The notes under the pieces are model-generated. The model searched no databases, had not been told where the DNA came from, and saw only the letters and a list, made by a program, of their open reading frames with translations. DNA of 64,000 nucleotides, taken from assembly GCA_020635565.1 (NCBI GenBank), contig JACJZN010000007.1, positions 496,001-560,000 of the forward strand, in the 5' to 3' direction. Made by a program: the position numbers and the translations under genes. Source of the DNA: Flavobacteriales bacterium (GTDB lineage: Bacteria; Bacteroidota; Bacteroidia; Flavobacteriales_D; Parvicellaceae). Shown here piece by piece: positions 32,981-42,061 of the stretch (its first letter is position 1; each line of letters starts with the position of its first letter).

Positions 32981-34576
32981 ATGAGAAACCTTTATCTAGT
33001 GACTGTACCGCTTGTAATGCTCTTTGCATCCTGTCAAAGAACTATATGCGAGTCTGAAACAACAGGTTGGGATTATAATGATCCAAAAAATGGTGGATTT
33101 CAAAAAGTGCCATTTGCAGAGCAAGAAACAGGTCCCGGTCTTATCTTAATTGAAGGAGGAACGTTCGATTTCTACCTAGATCAAGATTCAGAGTTGATAA
33201 GTGAAGTGGTGAAAACTGAAGTTCGGTCATTTTACCTTGACGAATCGGAAGTTTCTAATGGAGATTGGCTACAATATATGGAATGGACCAACAAAGTATT
33301 CGATGATGAATATATGGACTTGAAAATTAAACTTTTACCGGATACTAATGTTTGGCACGGTCAGATTGATGAGGCAGGATTTTATTCGGCAAATTATCTT
33401 AGACATCCTTCTTATACAAATTACCCTGTTGTTGGTGTTAGTTGGGTACAAGCTAGTGATTATTGTCTTTGGAGAACGGACCGAGTGAATGAATACATAC
33501 TGTACAGAGAAGACCTACTAGATGCAAAGGATATAAAAAAACAGAAACCATTTTCTACCGAAGAATTTTTTGTTGGACAGTATAATAAAAGCAATGGAGA
33601 AATGCCCTCCTTTGATCCAAGTAAGGGTGGTTATGACCCTATGACAGGTCGATTTAAATCAAAGGATATGGCAACTCGGATAGTTAGAATGGAGGATGGG
33701 ATTCTATTGCCAAGGTACCGATTGCCAACAGAGTTGGAATGGGAGTATGCAGCCAATTCAAAAACTAGTTCACAAAAGATCTGCAAGGATTTACGATTTA
33801 GAAAATACAATCAAAAGGTAGAAAAAGTGCCTTTTCTACTCGAACAAGAAATTAGTAACGAATATTTTCTCGATCCAGCAACTTTTCCTTTGGCTCCTAT
33901 TTACTCAGGTTGTCCTAACGACTATGGGATTTATAACATGGCAGGTAATGTAAGTGAATGGGTGGATCAACAAGATATTGAAAGAAATAGAAATAATCTG
34001 AGTTTCATTTTTACAAATCGAAAAGAGGTAGATTATAACATTTCTCTGATTTATACGGACTTTTTTGGATTTAAAGGAAAGATGAATCTTTCGTATGCAG
34101 ATACGATTGCAGCAGACATGATCCACATGATGATGGAAGAATTGGAAGCTATTGTTGTTCTTAATCGAGATAAAAAATTTGAGGAAGCTCAGGAGAATAT
34201 AAAATATTTCATTGAATTTACTTACGAGGATGTTATTGCACGTTCATGGGATTATTATGACACCAGTTGGCAACAGAAAATTGATCCCTTCATGCAGGAT
34301 TTTACTGATAATATTACGCGTTACGAAATTCCATCTTCAGTACAATATTATTATTCCGATGCAAGGTATAATAAATGGTATTTCGACTCAATACAAGGAC
34401 TTGGATTATCAGATAGCTATATATTCAAAGGAATGAACTGGTCAGACGATCATCTGATTCCTTCATCGTATAGAAGAAAAATGGATAAAGATTCAGCGTC
34501 TGCTTTGGTTGGTTTCAGATGTGCAATGGATCGGTTTGGATCTCCTTATGGTTTGGGCAAGAAGAAAAGGAAATAA
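32981..34576 (+). CDS. gldJ: GldJ-like gliding-motility/T9SS lipoprotein (SUMF1 domain)
   Basis: The 531-residue lipoprotein (lipobox ending FASC, Cys18) has a formylglycine-generating-enzyme (SUMF1-like) fold. The features that point to GldJ are TTGWDYNDPKNGGFQ after the signal, the GPGLILIEGGTF opening, FYLDESEVSNGDWLQY, a YLRHPSYTNYPVVGVSWVQA segment and WRTDRVNEYI, then RLPTELEWEYAA and NMAGNVSEWVD. GldJ is required for gliding and stabilises the T9SS component GldK. The usual GSFTMG-like stretch is replaced by GTFDFYLDQD, so a paralog is possible. It probably has its own promoter (near-match TACTTTCG at 32972). Confidence 0.78.
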   Translation: MRNLYLVTVPLVMLFASCQRTICESETTGWDYNDPKNGGFQKVPFAEQETGPGLILIEGGTFDFYLDQDSELISEVVKTEVRSFYLDESEVSNGDWLQYMEWTNKVFDDEYMDLKIKLLPDTNVWHGQIDEAGFYSANYLRHPSYTNYPVVGVSWVQASDYCLWRTDRVNEYILYREDLLDAKDIKKQKPFSTEEFFVGQYNKSNGEMPSFDPSKGGYDPMTGRFKSKDMATRIVRMEDGILLPRYRLPTELEWEYAANSKTSSQKICKDLRFRKYNQKVEKVPFLLEQEISNEYFLDPATFPLAPIYSGCPNDYGIYNMAGNVSEWVDQQDIERNRNNLSFIFTNRKEVDYNISLIYTDFFGFKGKMNLSYADTIAADMIHMMMEELEAIVVLNRDKKFEEAQENIKYFIEFTYEDVIARSWDYYDTSWQQKIDPFMQDFTDNITRYEIPSSVQYYYSDARYNKWYFDSIQGLGLSDSYIFKGMNWSDDHLIPSSYRRKMDKDSASALVGFRCAMDRFGSPYGLGKKKRK

Positions 34577-34579
34577 GAC

Positions 34580-34587
34580 TACCTTTG
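34580..34587 (+). promoter_or_regulatory. -7 box (TACCTTTG) very close to the SDR start codon
   Basis: TACCTTTG ends 4 bp before ATG 34592, so transcription would start at or near the start codon. This suggests a leaderless message; no good -33 element was seen. Confidence 0.4.
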
Positions 34588-34591
34588 TGCT

Positions 34592-35407
34592 ATGTCTAAG
34601 GTGGCATTTATAACAGGAGGTACGTCAGGAATTGGAAGAGCAATTTGTAATGTTTTGCATAGCAAAGGGGTTGTTGTGTATGGTACGGGTCGTAAAGCTA
34701 ATCACGGAGATATTCTCGATGGTTTTCATTTAGTTAGATGTGATGTAACAAAAGATGTATCTGTTAGAGAGGCAATAGAATATGTTTTGCAACAAGAAGG
34801 AAGAATAGATGTATTGGTTAATAATGCAGGGATTGGTATAGCGGGTTCAATTGAGGATTCTGAGATAGGAGAAATACTGAATGTTTTTAATACCAATGTG
34901 GCTGGAGTGATCAGAACGTGTAAGTCAGTTCTACCGATCATGCGTGAACAGGGATCAGGATATATTATTAATATTTCTTCGGTTGGAGGATTGATGGGAT
35001 TACCTTATAGAGGAATTTATAGCGGCTCAAAATCTAGTGTGGAATTGATTAGTGAGGCTATGAGTATGGAAGTAATGAAATTCGGAATAAAAGTAGTTTT
35101 AGTCGAGCCTGGAGATTTTAAAACTTCCATCAATGAGAATAGAAAAGTATCTGAGAAAGCTAAATCGAGTATTTACAAAGATGAGTTTGACAGCATTCAT
35201 GAAATTATCAATCAAGAAGTGAATGAAGGAAATGATCCTGAAAAGATCGGAAGATTAGTATGGAGGATCATCAATCATCCCTCTCCAAGAGTTAGATATA
35301 ATACGGGTGATTTTATGTCAAAAGTGGCTTTGGCAATTAAAAGACTTACCCCTTCAAGGTGGTTTGAAGCAATGATGATGAATCATTATAAGATTCGAAG
35401 AAGATGA
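34592..35407 (+). CDS. Short-chain dehydrogenase/reductase
   Basis: The 271-residue classical SDR has the cofactor site TGGTSGIGRAIC (residues 8-19), NNAGIG, the catalytic serine in INISSVGG, and YSGSKSS with the Tyr and Lys (about residues 147-151). The C-terminal helix and length fit the family. The substrate is unknown. Its stop overlaps the miaE start by 4 bp (ATGA). Confidence 0.9.
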   Translation: MSKVAFITGGTSGIGRAICNVLHSKGVVVYGTGRKANHGDILDGFHLVRCDVTKDVSVREAIEYVLQQEGRIDVLVNNAGIGIAGSIEDSEIGEILNVFNTNVAGVIRTCKSVLPIMREQGSGYIINISSVGGLMGLPYRGIYSGSKSSVELISEAMSMEVMKFGIKVVLVEPGDFKTSINENRKVSEKAKSSIYKDEFDSIHEIINQEVNEGNDPEKIGRLVWRIINHPSPRVRYNTGDFMSKVALAIKRLTPSRWFEAMMMNHYKIRRR

Positions 35408-35982
35408 AATTAGAATTGCATTACCAAACTCCCATCGAATGGGCAGAACAAGCATACGAGGGTATTGACGATTTCCTACAGGATCATGCCGATTCTGAGC
35501 GAAAAGTTAGTAATCTCTGTTTGTCTATCATTACAAAGTATCCAAACAGACATGAGATCATCGATGAATTGACACAAATTGCAGTAGAAGAATTATTGCA
35601 TTTCAAACAGGTGTTTGATATTATGCAGAAGAGAAACCTTACGCTTAGGTCCAATTTCAAACAAGATCAATATATCAAGCAGTTGTCAGAGATTGTCAGA
35701 GAGGATTCGGATGGTCGTTTTATGGATCGTCTTATTCTAGCATCAATAGCAGAAATGAGGGGAAGTGAACGATTTGGATTGTTAGGGCAAGTGGCGACTG
35801 ATCCCCAAATAGCGAAATTTTATAAAAATCTTCATATTCAGGAGATGGAACACATAGATTCCTTCATTAAAATGGCAAAAATTTATTTTCCTGAGAAGTC
35901 GGTTAATGATCGTGTTAAGCAAATCTTAGAGAAGGAAGCGGAAGTAACTGCAAGCCTTCCATGGAGACCTGCATTACATTAA
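35404..35982 (+). CDS. miaE: tRNA-(ms2io6A)-hydroxylase MiaE
   Basis: The 192-residue ferritin-like di-iron protein should hydroxylate the isopentenyl group of ms2i6A37 in tRNA. Metal-ligand motifs are visible: Glu32 in DHADSERK, EELLHF (Glu62, His66), EMRGSERF near residue 117, and EMEHIDSF (Glu148, His150). These positions match MiaE. It is translationally coupled to the SDR gene and followed by a terminator. Confidence 0.9.
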   Translation: MKLELHYQTPIEWAEQAYEGIDDFLQDHADSERKVSNLCLSIITKYPNRHEIIDELTQIAVEELLHFKQVFDIMQKRNLTLRSNFKQDQYIKQLSEIVREDSDGRFMDRLILASIAEMRGSERFGLLGQVATDPQIAKFYKNLHIQEMEHIDSFIKMAKIYFPEKSVNDRVKQILEKEAEVTASLPWRPALH

Positions 35983-35987
35983 ACAAA

Positions 35988-36012
35988 AAAGGGAAGCAAT
36001 TGGCCTCCCTTT
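35988..36012. terminator. Bidirectional intrinsic terminator between convergent genes
   Basis: AAAGGGAAGC (35988-35997) pairs with GCCTCCCTTT (36003-36012) with one mismatch around AATTG. The minus-strand side continues into a run of T bases (complement of 35983-35990), so it mainly ends the operon at 36034-40739. Confidence 0.75.
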
Positions 36013-36033
36013 CAATATATAAAACTCAAATAA

Positions 36034-36669
36034 TTACTCCAAGATTACAATTAAAGCATAAATAAATCCTGGCAACCAAAAAAGAAAAGTCAGAATTAAA
36101 GACAACCAAAATCTTCCAGTGATTCCGTCATAAAGACCTACAGCCAAGAATGGAATGAAAAAGGCAATGATCACAAGCAATAATGTATTGTCTGTAGTGT
36201 TTTGATCATCAGAAGTATTATCATTTCTATCCACAGAAATTGGAGAAGAATGGAAAAAAGTACTCATCGTTCCTCTTTTCATATTTCTATTGTTCTTTGT
36301 AATAACTCCATTATTTGTTTTGACAGTAGATTTTTCGTTAGTCTCAGCAATTACAATTTCTTCTTGAATAGTAACTTCTTCATTGTTGTAATCAGTAGTC
36401 GATTCTGCTGTCATCACCTGATTTGAAGGAATTGTTACCACCTCCGTTTCAGTTGATTTAGAATCTGAATTCAGTAGATCAAAGTTCGATGCAACTTCCT
36501 CGTCCAGTTCAGTTTTAGACTTTGTGGTTTTTGCCTTTTTTGAAATGTGGTATCCTTTGTTGTATTTTCTTTTTTGGAAAAGTCCTCCATCAACAACATC
36601 GTGAGAAGTTCCACAAGAGGCAAGCATAAAAGCAGAAAGGATCACTGCAAAAATCGTAGTATTTTTCAT
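36034..36669 (-). CDS. Lipoprotein with C-terminal YqaE/Pmp3 membrane domain
   Basis: ATG 36669 gives a lipoprotein signal (LASC lipobox); the 19 codons upstream overlap the end of the enoyl-CoA hydratase region and are not signal-like. The middle part is disordered and Ser/Thr/Asn-rich. The last 50 residues are a two-helix Pmp3/YqaE domain (VIIAFFIPFLAVGLYDGITG and a second helix with FWLPGFIYALIVI). Pmp3 proteins are small and affect membrane potential; the lipoprotein extension is an unusual form. It is the last gene of the operon. Confidence 0.75.
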   Translation of the reverse strand: MKNTTIFAVILSAFMLASCGTSHDVVDGGLFQKRKYNKGYHISKKAKTTKSKTELDEEVASNFDLLNSDSKSTETEVVTIPSNQVMTAESTTDYNNEEVTIQEEIVIAETNEKSTVKTNNGVITKNNRNMKRGTMSTFFHSSPISVDRNDNTSDDQNTTDNTLLLVIIAFFIPFLAVGLYDGITGRFWLSLILTFLFWLPGFIYALIVILE

Positions 36670-36697
36670 GGTTTTAATTTTATTTGTTCTAAGATAA

Positions 36698-37474
36698 TTA
36701 TTTCTTCTTGAATTTATTAATTGCATTCTTGGTAAAATCAGATAATACTAATTTACCGCTCATCGCAGCTCGTTCACTGAGAAGCTGATCCCAATTCTCT
36801 GTTCCTTCCCAGAATACTCTCTTGAGTAACATCATTGCTTCTGGGTTTGAAGAAGCTAATCTTCCTGCTAGTTCAGCAATGGCATTATCCATTTCCTCGG
36901 CATTTTCATAAACTTCAGCGTAAAGTCCTTTTTCTCTAGCCCATTCGGCTTCATACCATTCTGTGGCGTTAATTGCCATCATACTCATGGCCGATGTGCC
37001 AACTTTTCTTTCAACTGCAGGGCCAACAACAAATGGTCCTATTCCAACTGCTAATTCACTAAGTTTTACAGCTGCAAATTTAGTTGCATAGCAAAAATCA
37101 ACGGCACTCGCCATTCCAACGCCACCACCGACAGCTTTTCCTTGAACTCTACCAATAATAAACTTAGGACATTTTCTAGCAGCATTGATCACATTAGCAA
37201 ACCCTGAAAAGAATACTTTTCCTGTTTCGAGATCTTTAATAGAAATTAATTCATCAAAACTTGCCCCAGCACAAAAAGCTTTCTCACCTGCAGACCGAAG
37301 AATGATCACTTTCGTCTTATCATCTTTTCCAATCTCAGTTATAGTATCGGCAAGTTTCGCTAATACTCGACCTGGTAAAGAGTTGCTTAAAGGATGAAAA
37401 AACTCTATGGTAGTTATACCTTTTTCATCCGTTGAGAAGGTAACATCTCCTTGATTAATTGCTTCAATGCTCAT
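36698..37474 (-). CDS. Enoyl-CoA hydratase/isomerase-family protein
   Basis: The 258-residue crotonase-fold protein has the oxyanion-hole segments FCAGASFDEL (about residue 66-75) and GKAVGGGVGMASAVDFCYA (about 108-126). The usual hydratase glutamates are not obvious in these segments, so isomerase or another crotonase-type reaction cannot be excluded. It starts 1 bp after the stop of the cytochrome gene, so they are co-transcribed, although no functional link is apparent. Confidence 0.82.
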   Translation of the reverse strand: MSIEAINQGDVTFSTDEKGITTIEFFHPLSNSLPGRVLAKLADTITEIGKDDKTKVIILRSAGEKAFCAGASFDELISIKDLETGKVFFSGFANVINAARKCPKFIIGRVQGKAVGGGVGMASAVDFCYATKFAAVKLSELAVGIGPFVVGPAVERKVGTSAMSMMAINATEWYEAEWAREKGLYAEVYENAEEMDNAIAELAGRLASSNPEAMMLLKRVFWEGTENWDQLLSERAAMSGKLVLSDFTKNAINKFKKK

Positions 37475-37475
37475 A

Positions 37476-40400
37476 TTATTTCGATTGATTTTTTAATTTA
37501 TTCTCTCTGATTCCCGCTAAGGTAAACAATAGCAAAAGTCCTGCGATTATAGCCCAAACCCACCAGGCAAATGCCGGAGCATCTCCTCTTGCATAACTAT
37601 GAAGACCTTTCGTTAGGTAATAATTTACCCCTACAAATGTCATGATCACCGTGCTAAAAGATATTGCTGTGATGATATTCAACATAAATTTACCTCTTAA
37701 GCCTGGAACAAATCTCATATGTAAAACAAATGCATATACCAGAACAATTACAAGTGCCCAGGTTTCTTTGGCGTCCCAGCCCCAGTATCTTCCCCAACTT
37801 TCATTCGCCCAGATACCTCCCAGAAAAGTTCCAATGGTAGCTAAAACCAAACCTATTGTTAAGGTCATCTCAATAATATTACTCAATTTATTGATGGTTG
37901 AGTCTGTTCTTTTAAGATTGCTATCTTTTCTAAAAGCCATTATTCCCAAGTTGATCAGACTAAGAATAAACCCTTTTCCAAAGAAACTATAGCTAACCGT
38001 TATAAATAGTACATGAATATTTAACCAATAAGATTTCAGTACAGGCTCGAGATCACTCATTTGTGGATCGTATTGAGAATGTCCAGCAGTCATTAATACG
38101 AAGAATGCCATCATTGCAGCAGCTCCAGTAACTATTTTAGAATATCTTGTGAATATTAAACCGGATAATATGGTTCCCCAGGCAATTGTGGTTAATGCTT
38201 CATATCCATCACTCCAAGGTGCATGACCGATAATGTACCATCTTAATGCAAGATTCGCAGTATGAGCTATGAAACTAACGATAACCAAGCCTACTAGAAC
38301 ATTTATCATGAAATTCAGAAGTTTAGAGGAATTTTCTCGTAGCTCAGCAATTATGGTGAGAATTAAAAGGACAAAACCGAATAAAAGATAATAGTACTTC
38401 AAACGATTGAAAAGATTGAGCTTATTATACTGAATTTCTAATGATATCATTGACTCAGATGGTATAGCATCTGGATTGGATTCGTAGACTTTACGCTGAA
38501 TGACCTTAATAATTTCAAGCATTTTATCGGCATTTTCGTAATTTCCAGACGATTTACCTTCGATCAAAGCATTTAAATAGGTTCTGATGAACATTACTCC
38601 TGTTAGTTCTTTTCCTTCTTCAAAATTGCCTTGAGAGAAATCAAAATTTGCGGCATCATCAAACCAGCTAACCCATTCCACCTCAGTTTCGATCTTAACA
38701 GGAATGATCTTTAGTAAATGTCCCTGCATTGCTTGCCATATTATTCCGATTTTCTCATTGATCTTGAGAACTTCTTTATCATAAACGTTTCGTTCTGACA
38801 TAGGTTTTGATTCAGCCCAGTTAACCAACGAGTCAAATGTTGCATTTGTCTTTTTGCCGTTATGTTCGATCTCGAATCTTTTAGGTTGGAGAAATTGTTT
38901 GTCGCCTTCTGAAATTATCTCAACAATGTCAGTAAAGGCAAGAAAGTTTCCATCAACACCGAGGTCTTTTCCAACTCCTGTCTGTCCTTTGAATTTTATC
39001 ACTCTTTGATTGGCCCAATAACCAGGGTCCACGAAAAGATCAAGCATAAATTGCTCAGGAGAAAGCTTCTCATTGGTTTCCTCAATTGTCCAATAGTCTT
39101 TTCGACTTAATTTCCTGATCAGGTCAAATGCTAAACTATTGCATGGTTCAATTCTTCCTGTATAACTTACCACAAGAAGTTCATTGAACTTATCACAATG
39201 ATCCTGAGAAAGTGATTGATAATTTTGAGAGTATCCTGTTGAGGCGGAAAGAATAATTCCAGTGACCACAGCTGTTTTTACGTTACTTTTGGCAAGTTTC
39301 TTTCCAAGTTCAACAAATCTAGAACTACGGTTAAACAAACTAAAAATAAACCCAATACTTAATAAAAGATAACCGATGTAAGTGACTGTAGTTCCCCAAA
39401 AGTCATGATTGACGGAGAATTGCGAGAGTTCAACATTCCCTATCTTATCATACGAGGATTGAAAAACACGGTAGCCTTCGTAATCCAGAACATGGTTCAT
39501 GTAGATGGAATGTTGTTCTCCTGAGGTCATTGGATCAGCTCCTTTAGGATAAATACTCACCTCGCTTCGATAGCTACTGTGTCTGTCTGAACCTTCATAA
39601 GTTCCTAGTATAAAATCATCCAGTCGTAAAGAAAATGGAAGATCCATCTCTACAGGTCCAAATCTCATATAGATGGTTTGTCCACCAACTACATATGGTT
39701 CCGGTTGCACAATTGAACCTTTGCCTCCCCATAGATTAAAGATTCTGCTTTCACCGTTGTGGGTAACTTTAATTTTTAAAATATCCTGACCATTTTCTGC
39801 TGGGATGATCGGACGACTTAACTTATAGTGAAAATCCTTATACACCATGCTTATACCTCCGGGTATGTTATGTAAGTGCTTTTGAAGAAAAGGATGCTTT
39901 CCTAAAGTGAGTGTATCTGTAGCAGCAAGGATATCTTCTGGTTTAATAGCTGATTTATCCGCGTTTTGAGGGATTTTCAACATGCTTAGACGAGTAATGT
40001 CCATTGGGAATTCGATTTCAAGAAATTCATCTTTCCCCGTTATGTTGATTGCATCTGGTTGCGGATTGTTGAATGTGATAATTTGATCACCTAAATCAAG
40101 AAAGCCTCCTTCCGTAAGATATTCAGATTCACCGGCAAAAACTAGTTCGATGGTATTTATACCATCTGCAGCATTATCTACAGGCTCCCCAAGTGTTCTG
40201 CTCTTAAGAAAATCTACATATTCAAAACTTGTTACCCCTTTGTTAAAAGGATTGATTTCGAATTCAAAATCATTGGAAAGCACAAAAGGTATGTGTAGTT
40301 CAGTGAGCTTCAATGGTATAGGATGCTTATACATCTGACCAGACTCTTCGTTAATAATGTTTACTTCAAAGTAGGGATCGGATGTCCACATTTGACCAAC

Positions 40401-40739
40401 AATTTCACCTTCTTTAACTCTGATGATACCTTCAAATCCAATATAATGAGTTATGCCAGCACCAATGAGGGTAATTATTAAACCAAGGTGAACGAGCAGG
40501 ATTGACCATTTTTTTAGCTGAAGTAACTGGTAACGCTTAATGTTTCCGATGAAGTTTACGATCAGTAAGATCATAACGGTTTTAAACCACCATGAATGAT
40601 AGATTAGTCTTTGGGCACCTTCAGTGTCCCATCTGTCTTCAACAAAAGTTGCCGCACCAATGCTTATAGCAAAGATCAGCAGCAATGTTGCCATCATACG
40701 GGTAGAGATAAAAGTATCTAAAAGACTGGATTTTGCCAT
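37476..40739 (-). CDS. Fused ResB/CcsA cytochrome c maturation protein
   Basis: The 1087-residue integral membrane protein joins the ResB (Ccs1) part, with four N-terminal helices and a long periplasmic loop (residues about 90-440), to a CcsA (ResC) part with six to eight helices at the C-terminus. The heme-handling WWD motif is seen as WGRYWGWDAKETW near residue 980. A large domain lies between the two (about 500-760). This is the System II heme exporter and ligase that attaches heme to c-type cytochromes. The full-length fusion is common in Bacteroidota. Confidence 0.92.
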   Translation of the reverse strand: MAKSSLLDTFISTRMMATLLLIFAISIGAATFVEDRWDTEGAQRLIYHSWWFKTVMILLIVNFIGNIKRYQLLQLKKWSILLVHLGLIITLIGAGITHYIGFEGIIRVKEGEIVGQMWTSDPYFEVNIINEESGQMYKHPIPLKLTELHIPFVLSNDFEFEINPFNKGVTSFEYVDFLKSRTLGEPVDNAADGINTIELVFAGESEYLTEGGFLDLGDQIITFNNPQPDAINITGKDEFLEIEFPMDITRLSMLKIPQNADKSAIKPEDILAATDTLTLGKHPFLQKHLHNIPGGISMVYKDFHYKLSRPIIPAENGQDILKIKVTHNGESRIFNLWGGKGSIVQPEPYVVGGQTIYMRFGPVEMDLPFSLRLDDFILGTYEGSDRHSSYRSEVSIYPKGADPMTSGEQHSIYMNHVLDYEGYRVFQSSYDKIGNVELSQFSVNHDFWGTTVTYIGYLLLSIGFIFSLFNRSSRFVELGKKLAKSNVKTAVVTGIILSASTGYSQNYQSLSQDHCDKFNELLVVSYTGRIEPCNSLAFDLIRKLSRKDYWTIEETNEKLSPEQFMLDLFVDPGYWANQRVIKFKGQTGVGKDLGVDGNFLAFTDIVEIISEGDKQFLQPKRFEIEHNGKKTNATFDSLVNWAESKPMSERNVYDKEVLKINEKIGIIWQAMQGHLLKIIPVKIETEVEWVSWFDDAANFDFSQGNFEEGKELTGVMFIRTYLNALIEGKSSGNYENADKMLEIIKVIQRKVYESNPDAIPSESMISLEIQYNKLNLFNRLKYYYLLFGFVLLILTIIAELRENSSKLLNFMINVLVGLVIVSFIAHTANLALRWYIIGHAPWSDGYEALTTIAWGTILSGLIFTRYSKIVTGAAAMMAFFVLMTAGHSQYDPQMSDLEPVLKSYWLNIHVLFITVSYSFFGKGFILSLINLGIMAFRKDSNLKRTDSTINKLSNIIEMTLTIGLVLATIGTFLGGIWANESWGRYWGWDAKETWALVIVLVYAFVLHMRFVPGLRGKFMLNIITAISFSTVIMTFVGVNYYLTKGLHSYARGDAPAFAWWVWAIIAGLLLLFTLAGIRENKLKNQSK

Positions 40740-40819
40740 GCTAAAATATATCTGCGCGAATTTAACGCAAATGAACTAGAAGACCCATTGAAAGAGAATA
40801 TTTTATCGTAGAAACAAAA

Positions 40820-40849
40820 AACCCAGACACTCTTTTGAAGGTCTGGGTT
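40820..40849 (-). terminator. Intrinsic terminator of the pyrH-frr-lipoprotein operon
   Basis: AACCCAGAC (40820-40828) pairs perfectly with GTCTGGGTT (40841-40849) around a 12-nt loop. On the minus strand the stem is followed by a T run (complement of 40815-40820). It is 22 bp past the stop of the gene at 40872. Confidence 0.8.
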
Positions 40850-40871
40850 AAAGTTCAATTAATGTACTTGA

Positions 40872-41471
40872 TTATTTTGATTCTTCATACAAATCCTCGA
40901 TAGTAACATCAGAAGGAATAATGTCCATATTGTTCAGTGAACCGTATGTTCCCTGTGAAATTTCTAGTTGTGTGTAAGAATCTTCGTAATCAGCGAAAAT
41001 TGGTTCAGCAAGATTCATCCACATAGCTCCCATGTCTTCAGTCCATAAACTATCCGGAGTTTCAAGGTCATTTGAGAATTCAGCATATACTTCTGCTACG
41101 GCTTTCACGTTCTTTAAGTGATCAATCGCAGAAGACAGGAAGTCATCTCCACCAATTCCAGTTGGACTTAATGCTTCCAAAGTTTTAATTCTTTGTTCAA
41201 CATCAGCCATAGCTTCGTTTGCAGCTGCAAGCATTTCTGCAGCAGGAACATCTTGATCGTCAAGATCCATCAATTTAGCCATTTGAAGTTCTCCCATGTC
41301 AACGTGCGCGACAATCCCATCATTGAATTCTACAACACCGTCTGCTTGACCATCAGCAATCTGGTCAGCATCGTGCTGGGTTTCTTCTAAATTGGATTCC
41401 GGAGCAGAATCTCCACATGAGGTAAATGCTAAACTTAAGCCTGCAAATAGTAATAATAAGTTCTTTTTCAT
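40872..41471 (-). CDS. Lipoprotein of unknown function
   Basis: The 199-residue protein has a lipoprotein signal (lipobox ending FTSC) and an acidic, mostly helical mature part with a DxxxAAAEMLAAANEAM-type stretch and EQRIKTLEAL. It is encoded 13 bp after frr and probably co-transcribed with pyrH-frr. No recognised domain; a role in envelope stress or ribosome recycling would be guesswork. Confidence 0.6.
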   Translation of the reverse strand: MKKNLLLLFAGLSLAFTSCGDSAPESNLEETQHDADQIADGQADGVVEFNDGIVAHVDMGELQMAKLMDLDDQDVPAAEMLAAANEAMADVEQRIKTLEALSPTGIGGDDFLSSAIDHLKNVKAVAEVYAEFSNDLETPDSLWTEDMGAMWMNLAEPIFADYEDSYTQLEISQGTYGSLNNMDIIPSDVTIEDLYEESK

Positions 41472-41484
41472 AGTAATTGAGGTT

Positions 41485-42048
41485 TTAGACTTTCATTATG
41501 TCAACTTCTTTGGCTGCAACCAATTCGTCAACTTTAGTAATGTATTTATCGGTTAATTTTTGTACAGAATCTTCAGCGTCCTTCATCTGATCTTCGCTTA
41601 ATCCTTCATTTTTCAATTCCTTGATGAAATCGTTTGCATCTTTTCTCTTTGATCGGATTCCCACTTTTGCATGTTCTCCCTCCGCTTTTGCTTGCTTAAC
41701 GAGCTCTTTTCTTCTATCCTCTGTAAGAGGAGGAATAGAAATAATAATCATTTCGCCATTATTTTGAGGGTTAAGTCCTAAATTGGCGTTCATTATTCCT
41801 TTCGCAATTTCTTCCAACATAGACTTTTCCCATGGTTGAACTGTAAGGGTACGACCATCTAAAGTATTTACATTTCCTATTTGGCTCAATGGAGTTGGAC
41901 TACCGTAGTATTCAACTTTGACAACGTCAAGCATAGAAGGAGTTGCTCTTCCTGCCCGTATTTTCGTAAGTTCGGTAGATAAATGCTCTAGTGTTTTTTT
42001 CATTCCATCTTCGGCTTCACTCATAGCCATTGATACTTCTTCACTCAT
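41485..42048 (-). CDS. frr: Ribosome recycling factor
   Basis: The 187-residue protein shows the frr signature: RAGRATPSMLDVVKVEYYGSP, LDGRTLTVQPWEKSM and IPPLTEDRRKELVKQAKAEGEHAKVGIRSKR in the usual order. It dissociates ribosomal subunits after termination together with EF-G. It lies 13 bp after pyrH, the standard pairing. Confidence 0.97.
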   Translation of the reverse strand: MSEEVSMAMSEAEDGMKKTLEHLSTELTKIRAGRATPSMLDVVKVEYYGSPTPLSQIGNVNTLDGRTLTVQPWEKSMLEEIAKGIMNANLGLNPQNNGEMIIISIPPLTEDRRKELVKQAKAEGEHAKVGIRSKRKDANDFIKELKNEGLSEDQMKDAEDSVQKLTDKYITKVDELVAAKEVDIMKV

Positions 42049-42061
42049 ATCTGTACTTTGT

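Noticed and set aside
36698..40739. Functional link of enoyl-CoA hydratase with cytochrome c maturation
   Set aside because: The 1-bp gap shows co-transcription, but no pathway connection is known to me, so no joint role was claimed.
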